The notes: generated from the letters alone by a model not told the origin. Numbered from the stretch's first letter, positions 54,701 through 64,000 are shown. The stretch is DNA of 64,000 nucleotides from Plazaster borealis (GCA_021014325.1 CM037476.1:15598827-15662826); one strand, 5' to 3'. A program made the numbers and translations.

Positions 54701-57700
54701 ACAGGCTTGTTATTTAATGCATATGTTGGGATACACCAAGTGAGAACACTGGTCTTTGACAATTTCCAAACGTGTTCAGTGCCATAACATGAAATACGTG
54801 AGAGTAAAACCAGCTTTTAAGAGTGGAAACAGGGGGCGAGGGAAACAAGAAAACTGAAGAACATTGTGATGTGAAATTAAAATGCACAAGGCACCTCAAG
54901 TTAAAGATGTGAAAAGAATCGATGAAACCTACGAGAAATGGGCATAAAGCATTGAAAATGAATAATCATTAAACCACCTAATAGGTAAACAAGCGAATAA
55001 ATTAGCAAGTAGGTAAAAGAAGATAAATTAAAAAAAAGAACATACATTAAAATAAGTTCTGAGGGTTGGTGTTCGCTCGCAAATGCTGCGGCCAGAGATG
55101 TAGTTGGTACCCGTTGTCACCTCGCTAAACGGGGATGGATTCCACGACGTTCTTGTGAATACATGTACCATGAGAGTTTTTTGCTGTTTTCTCAACACTG
55201 CATTCAGCTGAAACTTGAAGTGAATTTTACATCTCTCTTGATAATTTTGTCTATCAATCAGCATTACTTTAACAAAAAAACAAACGATGACCCTACATGT
55301 ACCTTTAAAATTGAATTGTCAATATCACCGTAGTGATTTGTATTGCGACATCACACTTTGCTTATACAGCAAATAGACCCTTTGCGCGTGATGTCACTAG
55401 TCCAAAGTCTTCAGATTAAGTGCTAAAAGGCTAGTTTAATTAAATGTCTGTCACTTAAAGCAATGTTTTTTTCAAAAGTTTATTCAGTTTCCCGTGTGGT
55501 TTATAACTTGATATAACTTTATATTTGGGTTAAAAAAGTTGCATTCCCTTTAAAGGTGATCCCCTTGCTGACGCATCCGAGGTTGTATCGTAAACTTGGG
55601 TGTGATCCCTGGCTACACGGCAGTTTAACGGTTATATGGCTTCTGACTGGCACCCCCCCAAAAAAGATATTGACAAAATAGGGAGACCGCCAACATAGGG
55701 CTAGATAATTCAGTTGGTAGATCGCCGGCACGTTAACCCGGAGGTCGTTGGTTCAAATCCCGCTTTAGTAAATTTTTCTTTGTCTAACCCCAAATCATTT
55801 TTCAAAAATTCTGATATTTTGCTTTATTCTGTTCTATCTACCTAGCCATGAGGTAATGGATTCACAAAGGCACCTTAAAGAAGTTGAAGAAGCCAAGGAT
55901 AAAAAGCCGAGAAAAATCCTCTTAGACTGCGGAGCTAATGTAGCCTCAACGGTCCTGCTGTTCCGGGAGACGTATCCCGACGGAGCGGATTACATCATCC
56001 ACTCGTTTGAAATTGACGACCGGCTGTCCCCGTACTTTAGCCCATATGCCAAACACCACCTTCACTGTCCTGTCGGTGTCGCTGGAAAAGATGGTAGTTA
56101 TGATGCAATTTAAGTTTAATCAGTTTTTAGTTTATATTTCAAACAGTTGTAAGGAAACTGAGACTGGAAATGAGACTAATCTGGCTTTCGGTTAATAACA
56201 TAATGACTATGCCAAGTTCACAGGGCACCCAATTAGTTAGACTCGGTTCAAGGCGTTACAATGTTTTTCACATTTTTTCTTGATAAATCATTACACGAAT
56301 GAGCGAAACAGCAGCACATTTTAAGGTAGTCTTACATGTTATTTTTCAATAAGCCTTTTGCGATTAGAATAGAATGATGTCTGGTATAATGACTTGCTTA
56401 GTCACAAGTGACTGCTTAAACTTGAAATCTTACTATGTCACATGATTCTGTCCCCTATTAAGTATACTTCATTACATAATAGAACTGCAAACATACTTTA
56501 TCAAACTCAAAGTCAACCTTTCGACACAGTTTGGGTTTTTTCAAGATGGGGTATTGTTATTAAATTGAAAACACAAGACCATGGGTTTACTGGCCCGAAG
56601 CTAAAATCACTGGCATCGTGCCTGTGGCCAGTGTAAAATTTGAGCCCTGACGGGGATGGTCAGGGGAGGGGGGTGAGAGTGGGGGAGGACGGAAGCCCAG
56701 AACACGGCTCCCCCCTTCCCCCACAAATGAGATCAAAAAAATTCACAAATGAATGGTACAATGCAATCAATAGCCCCCAAAATTATGTCTTTGAAAATGT
56801 TTGATTCTATCACTGACCTTCAGATCTATTTGAAATGATGTAGAGGGTCTGTAAACCTGTAAAATTTCCCCTTTTTGTTAATTCTATTGGCTCCATCTCC
56901 ATGTTCAGACAATGTCATCCCCGATAGCCTGGTCCTACTGGCTCTGATTCAGACAGGCTGTGCAAGTTCTACACGAGACTTGGACCAGGCTACATTTTAA
57001 ATGACAACTGAGAGTATTGATCTCTTGCACCAACGTCTCACACGCTACTGTCTGCCACCATTTTGGGAGACAAATTGCACGTATACAAAATGTGTAAACG
57101 CCACGTCACCAAAAATGCTCACTGCACTGTGTTAAGCACAGAGACATTGTCTCCCCAGAACGGTGAAACCAAGATTATTGTGATGATGACATTAGGTGAC
57201 ATGGATCAATAGATTTTAAAATACTTTTTTTTCTCTTTCTTACAGGTAATATGACGGCGTTCTCCGAGATGGTTTGGGGCCCCAATAAGGGAAAGAACAA
57301 CGGCGCTGACATGCAATGGGGAGGGGGGTCACTATTTGTCGGCAAATCGGAATTGAAAGATAAAAAAACAGGTGTGTAAATAAAAAAAATAAAAAATTCC
57401 AACAACAAAAATATATAAGCGATCTTGATAATTTTTGATAAAGGCACAAAGGATGGGTGGGAATGGAATTTATTTAAAAAACAAGTTGACAAAATACCCT
57501 TTTGCTGAAGTTGTTTGAAAACTTGACTGGCCTGCTGGTTTGATGTATCTGTTTTAAGATGGAGCATTGCAGCCACATGAAACCTTTGTTTATAAGCTCG
57601 TCTATGGTTGGCAGGTCCACGGGGACATCGACAAATGAGCTGGAGGAATGTCATTGGGCGTGTCATGTCGAAGGATGTGTGGCACATTGAGGTTGTACAG

Positions 57701-60700
57701 GGCTCAAAAATTAAACCATCGGGCCAGTAAACTCTCAACAAGACGATTCCGACAGTCTTGTGTTTTTTTATTGAACATTATAACCTCACTGTGTCTTTAA
57801 TAACAAAACGTTTTTTTAAATAAAAAAAACATGTTTAAATGCTTGTTTTGAGTCAAATAAATACCATTTTAATTCTGTTGAGTATCTGTAAGAAAAATTA
57901 GAGCATCAGGTTGGCTCACTGGTTTTTTCCCCTGGCTTGCAGCTCTGTAGACCCAGGTTTGAACTCCACCTCAGACCTAGAGCCTTGCATGAGGATTGTG
58001 TTTTCAGTCTCTACCTGAAGGTGTAGGTTTTCCCTGTTTGAGGTTTTTTCTCCCACATCTATCTAAAATTGAACACTTCTTCTTGCTTACTAGTCACTTC
58101 TTCTTGCTTACTAGTTATTGGTGCTTAAATTCCACTGTTGGATGTGTAATGAAATAAATAAATAAATAAATGAGTTAAATCTTTTTTGAGAACTTGTTCA
58201 AATAAAAACAGGTTTTTTTTTTTTTTATCTTGATTCTGGTCTGGCAAAACACAGTTTTTGGTTAGTGAACATTTTGAGCTACTGTCAGTCCCTGCGAACT
58301 TAAGTTGATTTTTCCCCAAAATTCTAGTCCTGACGATCAGAGATGGGGAGTTTTTATTTGAACTTTTGAAGATTTTTATCTGAATTCAAACTTTTCAAAG
58401 TCTGCCTGGTAAACAGAAAGTGCTGGGGTTTTTTCTTGCCAAATAAAGCAAATCCTGCTCTTCTCTAGTGCTGTGGATACTGTTCCCAAAAGCTGCTTGG
58501 AATCTATAACTCTAGGGGTTGACCAAAAGATGGAAATGCCCTTATTTCAAAGTACCTCCTAAGATCTGGATCCCAGTTCCAGACTTTTTGTGTCAGAAAT
58601 GACTCGCACTCCTGTGGCGTGTCATGGCCGAGCGGATAAGAACACCGAACTCAAGCTCTGGTGTTTCTGATCAGCAGAGTGTGGGTTCGAATCCCAGTCG
58701 TGACACTTGTGTCCTTAAGCAAGACACTTAACCACATGCTTCGTCCTTCGGATGGGACGTTAAGCCGTAGGTTCCGTGTGTTGTGTAATGCACGTAAAAG
58801 AACCCAGTGCACTGATCGTAAAGAGAAGGGGTTCGCCCCGGTGTTCCTGGTTTGATTGGCTGCATATTGCGCCACAGCACCTTGTAAACCATTACATGGT
58901 GCTATGCAAAGGAATAGGTCTCATACTTCAACATGTAATTCCACTTACCTGAAAGAAAGATACGGAGCACTTTGAGACACCCATCGGGAGTATAAAGCGC
59001 TATATAAGAACTGCGTATTATTATTATTATTATTAATGATGTTTCACAAATCCCGGACTAATGATCAATAATTTGAGTTGTTTTCAAATAAACAGGATCA
59101 GCTGATTTCATGAAAACTTTTTACAGGTTGGGTGGATGTTGTTTTCCATTCTGATTGGTCCAGAGGATATCATGAGGACATGTTTAAATGTGTTTAAACA
59201 TACGCAGGCGCTAATTTACGCTTAATGCACTCAATACATTTTGTTACCCAATGTCAAACCTAATACTCTGCACGCGTACACACAACCGCTGAGCTTTGCA
59301 TGCAATTTGACCCTTTGCGAGACGGAGCCCAAGGGCGTGTGTATCAAAAGTTTCACAGATTACTCTTTTTAGCAAAAAGGGCATATGAATGGGAATAAAA
59401 GAGTAGTGACTCGGTTTTAAACTGCCGTTTAAAACCTTGCAGGGTCGTGACTGCGATCAGCGAGGTCCTTTATCACACGGCCACGACCGTGCCAGTTTTA
59501 AACGGCCGTCTAAGATCTTGTCGCCACTCATTTATTATTCCCCTAGTATAGAATGGAAAGGGGTTTACTCTTTCTGCAACAAATGACCTGAGAAATTTTC
59601 TATTCACTAATGGAATTGCGATTTATTCATTTAACAGGAGGAGGCCGGAAACTTTCCTATCGGAAGACCATCCCGGTCATTGACCTTTCTAAGTGGATCA
59701 TCGAAAACTTTACCATTGAAGACTACATCATCTTCAAACTGGACGTTGAGGGCGCCGAGTACGAAATCCTTCGAAAGATGATCAGCGACAAAGCCTTCAA
59801 ATACATCGACAAGTAATACATTTAATTTCTTTTTCGTGACTTTGTTCAACTGTATGGCAGTGTTGTTAATAATGTGTATCTAAAGTTTTTTGCCATCCTA
59901 AAGTCCTGAAAAAATCCACCTCATTCTGGCCAGAGCTTGTTGGATTCAGTACTGTAAATCGCAACAAAACTGATGCGCAAAAAGGACAGGGAAATTAAAA
60001 GTATATAGTTGCTGTGATTAAAATGGGTGAATAAAACAAAATCCATTGATTCTTCCTACACTTTCTTTCAAGAAGAGATTGTTTTATGGTTATCACCTGT
60101 TCAAATTTTCTGTCACCGTATTCTGGGGATCTTGTTGACTCAGTGGTTTCTTTCCCTGCCTTTCACCTCGATATTTACCTTTGGTTTGTCTTTGTAACAA
60201 AAAGCCTACCCTCAGTTGTATCTGTGCTTTTGTACAGACCCGCATGCAAAATTAACTCCCAAACGGAAAACAGTTTTTATTGATCGACGGTGTTTTTCTG
60301 ATGGTGCAGATTCTACGGCGAGTATCACGACTGGCAACCGACGGGCTGGGCTAAGAAAGACAAGGAACAGATTCGAGCCGACGTCTTAGGAGAGGGCTTT
60401 TCATTGGTGAGCTGGGTTGGTGAGAGGAGGACGTACAGCGATATCACTGCCATGAATCCAGTCGATGTAAGTAGTCCCTTGTGTTGTAATTGTTTTAAAA
60501 TGTAATTTGACCGATTTTGGGCGTTTAAAATGAGTGATAAAACTCCCGAGTGCCTCAAGCTCTCCTTTTGCATCGTGCATAGTTGTTCCTTCATAAAAAG
60601 ACTTATTTTCCTGTAAAGATGTCCCTCTTTACACTGTGTGGTGTCAAGTTGGAACTTTCTATACGGTTTGTGTCATCTGGCCTCAATACATGATGAAGCA

Positions 60701-62732
60701 CATTTGGTGGCAGCAGTGGGATCCATTAAACCAAGTTGTAATTCGGCAGACCTACATTTGGTAACATTCTGCTGGCACTGCTTATTGATACCAAATCCAT
60801 TTTGCCAAAACACCTGTCATCTTAATTTTTAACTTACTGGAACCCTGTCTGGAATGTTGACTTTCGGACACAGGTACCTCAAGATACGCCAGGCGGAGCT
60901 GGTTCAATCTACTCCAACTGTGAAAAGGGCTCAATATCTCTAGTAGTAGCTGTCGGTATGAACTATAAACGTGCACACCGTGTAGTGGCCACACTAGCAG
61001 CCTACAGGATACCACTGCCTATCACGCTGTTCGTCTACGGAGATTTCGCACAGACATTTCCTGAGACGGTTAAGTCTTGGGCCAAGCACTTCAAGATCGG
61101 GATACGGGAGGATGGACACAATCCGCCGGGTCACATCGACCTCATGCCTGGTAACTGGATCCGTATGGCGCTGATTAGTGCTACACGACGTCTCAAGGAG
61201 TTAGGACTGACAACATCTTATTACCTACCAACCGTAGAGGGCGGTGTTAGTAAGGCGATCACCGATGAAGCTAAGGGAAGAGGACTACGGATTGTTAAAC
61301 CAGCTGTTGAATTTCCAGCCGCAAAAGGTAAGTTTAGACCTAACTCTCAATTCTACAGGATTCTGAGGTTAACAAATATTGATATTTTTGGAACAATTGC
61401 TGATGTATTACGAACACAAAATTATCAATATTTCTCAAACTGTGGCTAATTTACCAGCTCTGCACAATATAATATCATCAGGAGACCGTACTGTATCATG
61501 AAACCATAAAATTGCAGAAAATTTGTTGACCCAAATATTGAAAACTTCACCATGCCGGCATGGTGAATTTTGTTGATTTTGGACCAAAATTTCAAATGCA
61601 GAAAATTGTAAATATTTCTCAAACTATTGCTATTGCTTAGCCAGGTTTTTACAATAAAAATATCACCTGTGCACAAATAAAATATCATCAGGAGACGGAA
61701 CTGTATCATTTGAAGCCATAAAATTTCAGAACATTTGTTGACACAAATATTGAAAAGTTCACCATGCCAGTGTGGCAGGAGACTATGTCCCCCCGGAGAT
61801 TCTGTCCCCCTATACAGCAAACTGTGTACAAACTTCCTCTGATAGCACCCTCTTTTGAATCAACCTCCTTCAGTCTATGTTATTTTCTCATATGGGGGAC
61901 AGAATCTCCAGGGGACAGATTTTCCTATGACAGGGTCAAATGAAAAACAACCATTTCTCAAACTATGGCGAATTTACCCATTCCGCACAAATAAAATGTC
62001 ATTAGTTGTCAGTACTGTATCATTTGAAACCATAAAATTGCAGAAAATTTGTTGACCCACATTAAAAAATTTCACCATAGCAGCATGCTGATTTTTAAAA
62101 AAGGTTTTTGATATAATGTCATTATGATTGTTGGTTTTCATGTGTTTGTGTTGCATGGTTGGCTTGTGCATAAAGCGCTCGCCTCTCACCAAGGTGACCC
62201 AGGTTCGATACCCGGCCAGGGCCATATGTGAGTTGAGTTGTGCGTTGGTTCTCTGCTGTGCCACGAGGGTTTTCCAGACCATCCGGTTTTCCTCCCTCGG
62301 AAAAAATCAAACACTTTCGATCCCTGGCTGTGCTCCGTGGTCATAATGGGTTGATGTGGCTGGCTGCCAAAGGCGCCCTTGCATGCCTGCTTCTCGAATA
62401 CGTTGTAGCCGCGTCCTTCGCAATTCAGCTCTTAGCTGCCAGTAAGGATGATTAGCCTCCCAATTTATTATTATTATTATTATTATTTGTGAACAGGCTC
62501 ACCGGCGCAGCTTACGTGGGATAACTATTACAAGTTCCGCGACGTAGAGCGTGTGCCCAAAGCACTTCGTCGCATCCATGAGGCTCTTGTCAAGAACAAT
62601 GGAGGAATACTCAGTCTGGATACGGATCTACCTGATACCTACATGAACTCTGTGTTCATGATGGACTACCTCATTGAGACGTCAGGATTCAAGATGGTAC
62701 CTATCAATGAGTGTATTGCGAAATCAAAATAG
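51556..62732 (+). CDS. Gene B: membrane-anchored FkbM-like methyltransferase with C-terminal NodB-like domain
   Basis: Paralogue of gene A. Seven coding exons: 51561-51775, 55846-56093, 57246-57371, 59638-59812, 60310-60466, 60874-61327 and 62497-62732 (stop included), totalling 1611 nt and 536 residues. A single hydrophobic segment at residues 6-26 predicts a type II membrane protein. A 21-residue longer, charged stem precedes the methyltransferase domain: DCGAN 99-103, FEIDD 126-130, KLDVEGAE 230-237. The C-terminal domain repeats the NodB-like pattern (LFVYGDF, GHNPPGH with His 389 and 394, ILSLDTD 496-502), again without canonical TFDD. All introns are GT-AG and phases equal those of gene A. 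Both copies are open and similar chiefly in motif regions, so both are probably functional. Likely role: O-methylation of a glycan in the secretory pathway; inferred. Confidence 0.88.
51870..52235 (-). mobile_element. TTAA MITE family A (intron 1 of gene B)
   Basis: AGGCACTGTACACGTTTGG to CCAAACGTGTCCAGTGCCT with TTAA at 51866-51869 and 52236-52239. Starts 94 nt after the exon 1 donor. Centre CTTCTTGCACGAAG. Confidence 0.88.
52255..52420. repeat. short inverted and direct repeats
   Basis: GCCATTTTGGGAGTCAAAAT faces TTGACTCCCAAGATGGC across 14 nt. GGAGGTGCATTCC(A)CGTTGTGCAAGG occurs twice in direct orientation just after. The first word recurs at 14530 and in the 41267 duplication. Confidence 0.6.
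52604..53028 (+). pseudogene. non-LTR retrotransposon reverse transcriptase, C-terminal relic
   Basis: Encodes LKRLQRIQNQAARLV, then (after a stop at 52681-52683) ITPILKQLHWLPVEQ. A frame change near 52728 leads to IYKFSLLVFKAMNGKSPSY and GSRSFLVAAGNVWNGL followed by SFKTAFKTHLF. This order is diagnostic of the end of CR1/L2/Jockey-type LINE polymerases. One stop and one frameshift make it dead. The 5' part is absent. Lies in intron 1 of gene B. Confidence 0.85.
53300..53640. mobile_element. MITE family C, ends unclear
   Basis: AAGTTTCAGCTGAATATAGT, GTTTAGCGAGGTGACAGCGG and ACACCAACCCTCAGAAATC are the reverse complement of words at 31320-31460. Hairpin AATCTGAGAAACGATTC / GAATCGTTTCTCAGATT is perfect. 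Intron 1 of gene B. Confidence 0.65.
54419..54784 (-). mobile_element. TTAA MITE family A (intron 1 of gene B)
   Basis: AGGTATCGTACACGTTTGG to CCAAACGTGTTCAGTGCC; TTAA at 54415-54418, right flank decayed (ATAA). Centre CTTCTTGCATGAAG. Confidence 0.85.
55055..55312. mobile_element. MITE family C, partial
   Basis: TTCTGAGGGTTGGTGTTCGC, CACCTCGCTAAACGGGGAT and the right end GACCCTACATGTACCTTTAA correspond to the right half of 31113-31555. The left half is missing. Confidence 0.65.
55540..55775 (+). mobile_element. tRNA-Asn-like composite element
   Basis: The body words AAAGGTGATCCCC, GGTTGTATCGTAAACTTGG and TTGACAAAATAGGGAGACC join directly to a tRNA-like head (A box-like ATTCAGTTGGTAG, ACGTTAA loop, B box GGTTCAAATCC at about 55751). 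The same join occurs, inverted, at 36113-36428. Ends 70 nt before gene B exon 2. Confidence 0.65.
55846..56093 (+). CDS. Gene B coding exon 2 (methyltransferase motif I)
   Basis: A charged linker (HLKEVEEAKDKKPRK) absent from gene A precedes ILLDCGANVASTV and IIHSFEIDDRL. Acceptor CTACCTAG, donor GTAGTT, phase 1 out. A tRNA-like SINE ends about 70 nt before the acceptor. Confidence 0.88.
57045..57195. repeat. diverged copy of the 41267 repeat
   Basis: Shares GCTACTGTCTGCCACCATTTTGGGAGAC, split here as GCTACTGTCTGCC and CATTTTGGGAG, plus TGTAAACGCCACGTCACC and TATTGTGATGATGACAT. Runs to within 50 nt of gene B exon 3. Confidence 0.7.
57246..57371 (+). CDS. Gene B coding exon 3
   Basis: 126 nt. 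NMTAFSEMVWGPNKGK and DMQWGGGSLFVGK. Acceptor TTACAG, donor GTGTGT (a standard GT, unlike gene A). A 188-codon frame on the opposite strand here is a shadow. Confidence 0.88.
57903..58175 (+). mobile_element. tRNA-derived SINE with AAAT tail
   Basis: A box-like GGTTGGCTCACTGG, B box-like GGTTTGAACTCC, then GTAGGTTTTCCCTG and CACTTCTTCTTGCTTACTAG (doubled), ending in (AAAT)n at 58150-58171. Related to 38318-38600. Intron 3 of gene B. Confidence 0.65.
58613..59035 (+). mobile_element. tRNA-Leu(CAA)-derived SINE, subfamily 2, full length
   Basis: The best copy in the window: A box TGGCCGAGCGG, anticodon region AACTCAAGCTC, B box GGTTCGAATCC near 58684, body GAGAAGGGGTTCGCCCCGG and GCGCCACAGCACCTTGTAAA, tail AGCGCTATATAAGAACTGCG, (TTA)n end. 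Intron 3 of gene B. Confidence 0.92.
59638..59812 (+). CDS. Gene B coding exon 4 (FkbM signature)
   Basis: 175 nt. RKLSYRKTIPVIDLSKW and FKLDVEGAEYEILRKM. Acceptor TTAACAG, donor GTAATA, phases 1 to 2. Confidence 0.9.
60310..60466 (+). CDS. Gene B coding exon 5
   Basis: 157 nt. FYGEYHDWQPTGWAKKDK and LVSWVGERRTYSD, end of the methyltransferase domain. Acceptor GTGCAG, donor GTAAGT, phase 0 out. Confidence 0.88.
60874..61327 (+). CDS. Gene B coding exon 6 (NodB-like domain, first part)
   Basis: 454 nt. ISLVVAVGMNYKRAHR, LPITLFVYGDFAQ, FKIGIREDGHNPPGH and RGLRIVKPAVEFP. Acceptor GGACACAG, donor GTAAGT. Confidence 0.9.
61375..62095. repeat. three diverged direct repeats with a nested hairpin element
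   Basis: CTGTATCATTTGAAACCATA, AAATTGCAGAAAATTTGTTG and TTCACCAT recur at about 61490, 61705 and 62020. Between copies two and three, GAGATTCTGTCCCCCTATA (61795) faces ATATGGGGGACAGAATCTCC (61890), an inserted inverted-repeat element. A 22 bp perfect palindrome lies at 61546-61567 (core TCACCATGCCGGCATGGTGA). Intron 6 of gene B. Confidence 0.7.
62150..62488 (+). mobile_element. tRNA-derived SINE ending at a splice acceptor
   Basis: A box-like TGGTTGGCTTGTGCAT, B box GGTTCGATACC near 62203, then GGTTTTCCTCCCTCGG, GGCTGGCTGCCAAAGGCGCC and GTAAGGATGATTAGCCTCC, ending in (TTA)n at 62465-62488. The exon 7 acceptor of gene B follows 8 nt later. Confidence 0.82.
62497..62732 (+). CDS. Gene B coding exon 7 (NodB-like domain, end)
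   Basis: NYYKFRDVERVPKALRR, GGILSLDTDLPDT and FMMDYLIETSGFKMV, ending NECIAKSK then TAG. The acceptor GTGAACAG directly follows the (TTA)n tail of a SINE, which supplies the T-rich tract. Confidence 0.9.
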
Positions 62733-62849
62733 ACAAAATAGACAAGAATAGTTTTTTTGCAACACTAGACTCTGAAAAGGTATCTAACCAATTCAATTTT
62801 ATAGGCCTAACGTTTTCTAAATTTTGGTAAGTATAGGTGCTGCTTCTGT
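62733..62849. other. start of 3' flank of gene B
   Basis: Presumed 3' untranslated sequence; no canonical AATAAA in the first few hundred bases. Confidence 0.35.
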
Positions 62850-63232
62850 TATGCATACTGTCTTTGAATCAAGATATGGTACAGCAGTGGTGAGATTTAT
62901 CAAACTTCAGCCACTGGTGCACTTACCTTCTGTGATTCAAGATATGGTACAGCAGTGGTGAGATTTATCAAACTGCAGCCACTGGTGCACTTACCTTCTG
63001 TGAATCAAGATATGGTACACAAGTGGTGAGGTTTATCAAACTGCAGCCACTGGTGCACTTACCTTCTGTGATTCAAGATATGGTACAGCAGTGGTGAGAT
63101 TTATCAAATTGCAGCCACTGGTGTACTTACCTTCTGTGAATCAATATATGGTACAGAAGTGGTGAGGTTTATCAAATTGCAGCCACTGGTGCACTTACCT
63201 TCTGTGAGTCAAGATATGGTATACCAGTGGCG
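62850..63232. repeat. tandem array, unit about 65 bp, six copies
   Basis: Unit words: AAGATATGGTACAGCAGTGG, TGAGATTTATCAAACTGCAG and CCACTGGTGCACTTACCTTC. Copies start near 62870, 62937, 63006, 63073, 63142 and 63210 and differ at a few positions. No spacers, so not a CRISPR. On the - strand each unit contains GAAGGTAAGTGC, a consensus splice donor word. Confidence 0.88.
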
Positions 63233-63589
63233 AGATTGATCCTATTGTTTGAATCCATACACAATAATAAGGTGTCAGAATTCGCCGTATACTTGACCGC
63301 GTGAGGGCGTATCTGGACTAATTTCACCTGATGAAAGACAAGTAAACAAAAAGGTTTTTTCATTGTTATTATTATGTTTATGTATTTCGTCAGTGATGCA
63401 AGAAAACTACGTTGAGGCAATTAAAATAAGATGAACCTGTAATTGTGATGGAATACATTCCCTGAAGAAAGCGTCTTCATGCGTTCAAAAATATGGTCAA
63501 TTGTTGGTGTAACTGATACAGTCATGAATGGCCATCTTTATTATTGTTTACGATTTCCATGATTCTATGAACAGTTTAATGTTCTGTAG
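63233..63589. repeat. dispersed repeat J and spacer
   Basis: 63280-63398 is the reverse complement of 16786-16904 (GACCGCGTGAGGGCGTA, ACAAGTAAACA, ATGTATTTCGTCA). No gene in the remainder. Confidence 0.6.
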
Positions 63590-63921
63590 GGTGTCGTGTG
63601 GCCGAGTGGTTTTAGAACATCGAATTCCGATGGTTAAGTTATCGGGGTGTGGGTACGAATCCCGGTCATGACACTTGTATCCTTGAGCAAGACACTTCAC
63701 TCTCATAAGTGGGTACCTGCGAGGGTAGAGGTTGATAATGTGTTTGAGAAGCCTTCGGAGCACCACGGCAGCTCGGGGCTGTATACTCCCCAGGTAGCTG
63801 AGAAAGATTAAAGGAATGTTATTTGCCCAATGACCAGGGCACTAAAATGTAAAGCGCATTGATACGTTATTGTAAAATGCGCTATATAAGAACTAGTTAT
63901 TTTTATTATTATTATTATTAG
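63590..63921 (+). mobile_element. tRNA-Leu-like SINE, subfamily 4
   Basis: TGGCCGAGTGG, long variable arm, B-box-like GGTACGAATCC, CTTGAGCAAGACACTTCAC, then a distinct body (GGTTGATAATGTGTTTGAG, CTCCCCAGGTAGCTG) and the shared tail GCGCTATATAAGAACTAG with (TTA)n. Confidence 0.85.
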
Positions 63922-64000
63922 AGGAGACTAGTAAAATTGCGAAATGCATCTTAGGCCGTCTTCAACAGGACTGCTTGGGCTCCAGCTTAGGCTCAGTACC

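Noticed and set aside
55698..55772. Functional tRNA-Asn gene
   Set aside because: Good B box and an anticodon-loop resemblance, but the acceptor stem pairs poorly, position 33 is wrong and the upstream body recurs at 36113-36428.
57175..57741. 188-codon frame on the - strand
   Set aside because: Overlaps gene B exon 3 and flanking intron in antisense; no protein family recognised.
58613..58705. Functional tRNA-Leu gene
   Set aside because: A and B boxes and the CAA anticodon are present, but the sequence continues into a SINE body shared by many copies, and the acceptor stem is not cleanly paired.
62850..63232. CRISPR-like array
   Set aside because: Units are directly adjacent without unique spacers, and the context is eukaryotic.

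Overview
The window looks like nuclear DNA of a marine invertebrate deuterostome, most likely an echinoderm such as a sea star. That rests on general character (AT-rich, intron-rich, packed with tRNA-Leu-derived SINEs and short inverted-repeat transposons) and not on a diagnostic gene, so the taxon call is moderate at best. There is no bacterial gene organisation, no rRNA, no CRISPR and no convincing free-standing tRNA gene.

Only two genes can be supported. They are tandem paralogues on the + strand. Gene A has coding exons between 23002 and 35671 and encodes 512 residues. Gene B has coding exons between 51561 and 62732 and encodes 536 residues. Each has seven coding exons, interrupted at the same six places with the same phases (2,1,1,2,0,1). 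Four internal exons are identical in length (126, 175, 157 and 454 nt), and the coding sums are exact multiples of three. Each protein starts with a short basic end and one hydrophobic segment (type II membrane anchor). Then comes an FkbM-like SAM-dependent methyltransferase domain (motifs DCGAN and KLDVEGAE). The C-terminal domain has the layout of a NodB/CE4 polysaccharide deacetylase but lacks the standard catalytic motifs. The reasonable inference is a Golgi or ER enzyme that modifies glycans; the substrate is unknown. This two-domain architecture is the best candidate here for an undescribed system.

Layout: 1-22996 holds no recognisable gene. It carries a 20-22 bp minisatellite (395-960), a tandem duplication (1258-1735), several MITEs, one full SINE, a very AT-rich low-complexity block (12500-14200) and three larger putative DNA elements (18222-19307, 19693-20289, 21115-22430). 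Gene A and its repeat-filled introns occupy 22997-35671. The 16 kb gap to gene B (35672-51555) is repeats: tRNA-like SINEs, a long perfect-looking hairpin (40707-40890), a segmental duplication (41267-42014), an interstitial telomeric array inside an inverted repeat (46421-46594) and a 60 bp minisatellite (48340-48660). Gene B occupies 51556-62732. After it come a 65 bp tandem array (62850-63230) and one more SINE.

Mobile elements explain much of the non-coding sequence. The commonest is a 360-370 bp element with TTAA target duplications (eight copies). Two of these are nested in other MITEs, so the original target can be read. Two further TTAA elements start CCCTTTCA, as piggyBac-type elements do. 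SINE insertions reach the splice sites: one SINE tail ends 8 nt from the last-exon acceptor of gene B.
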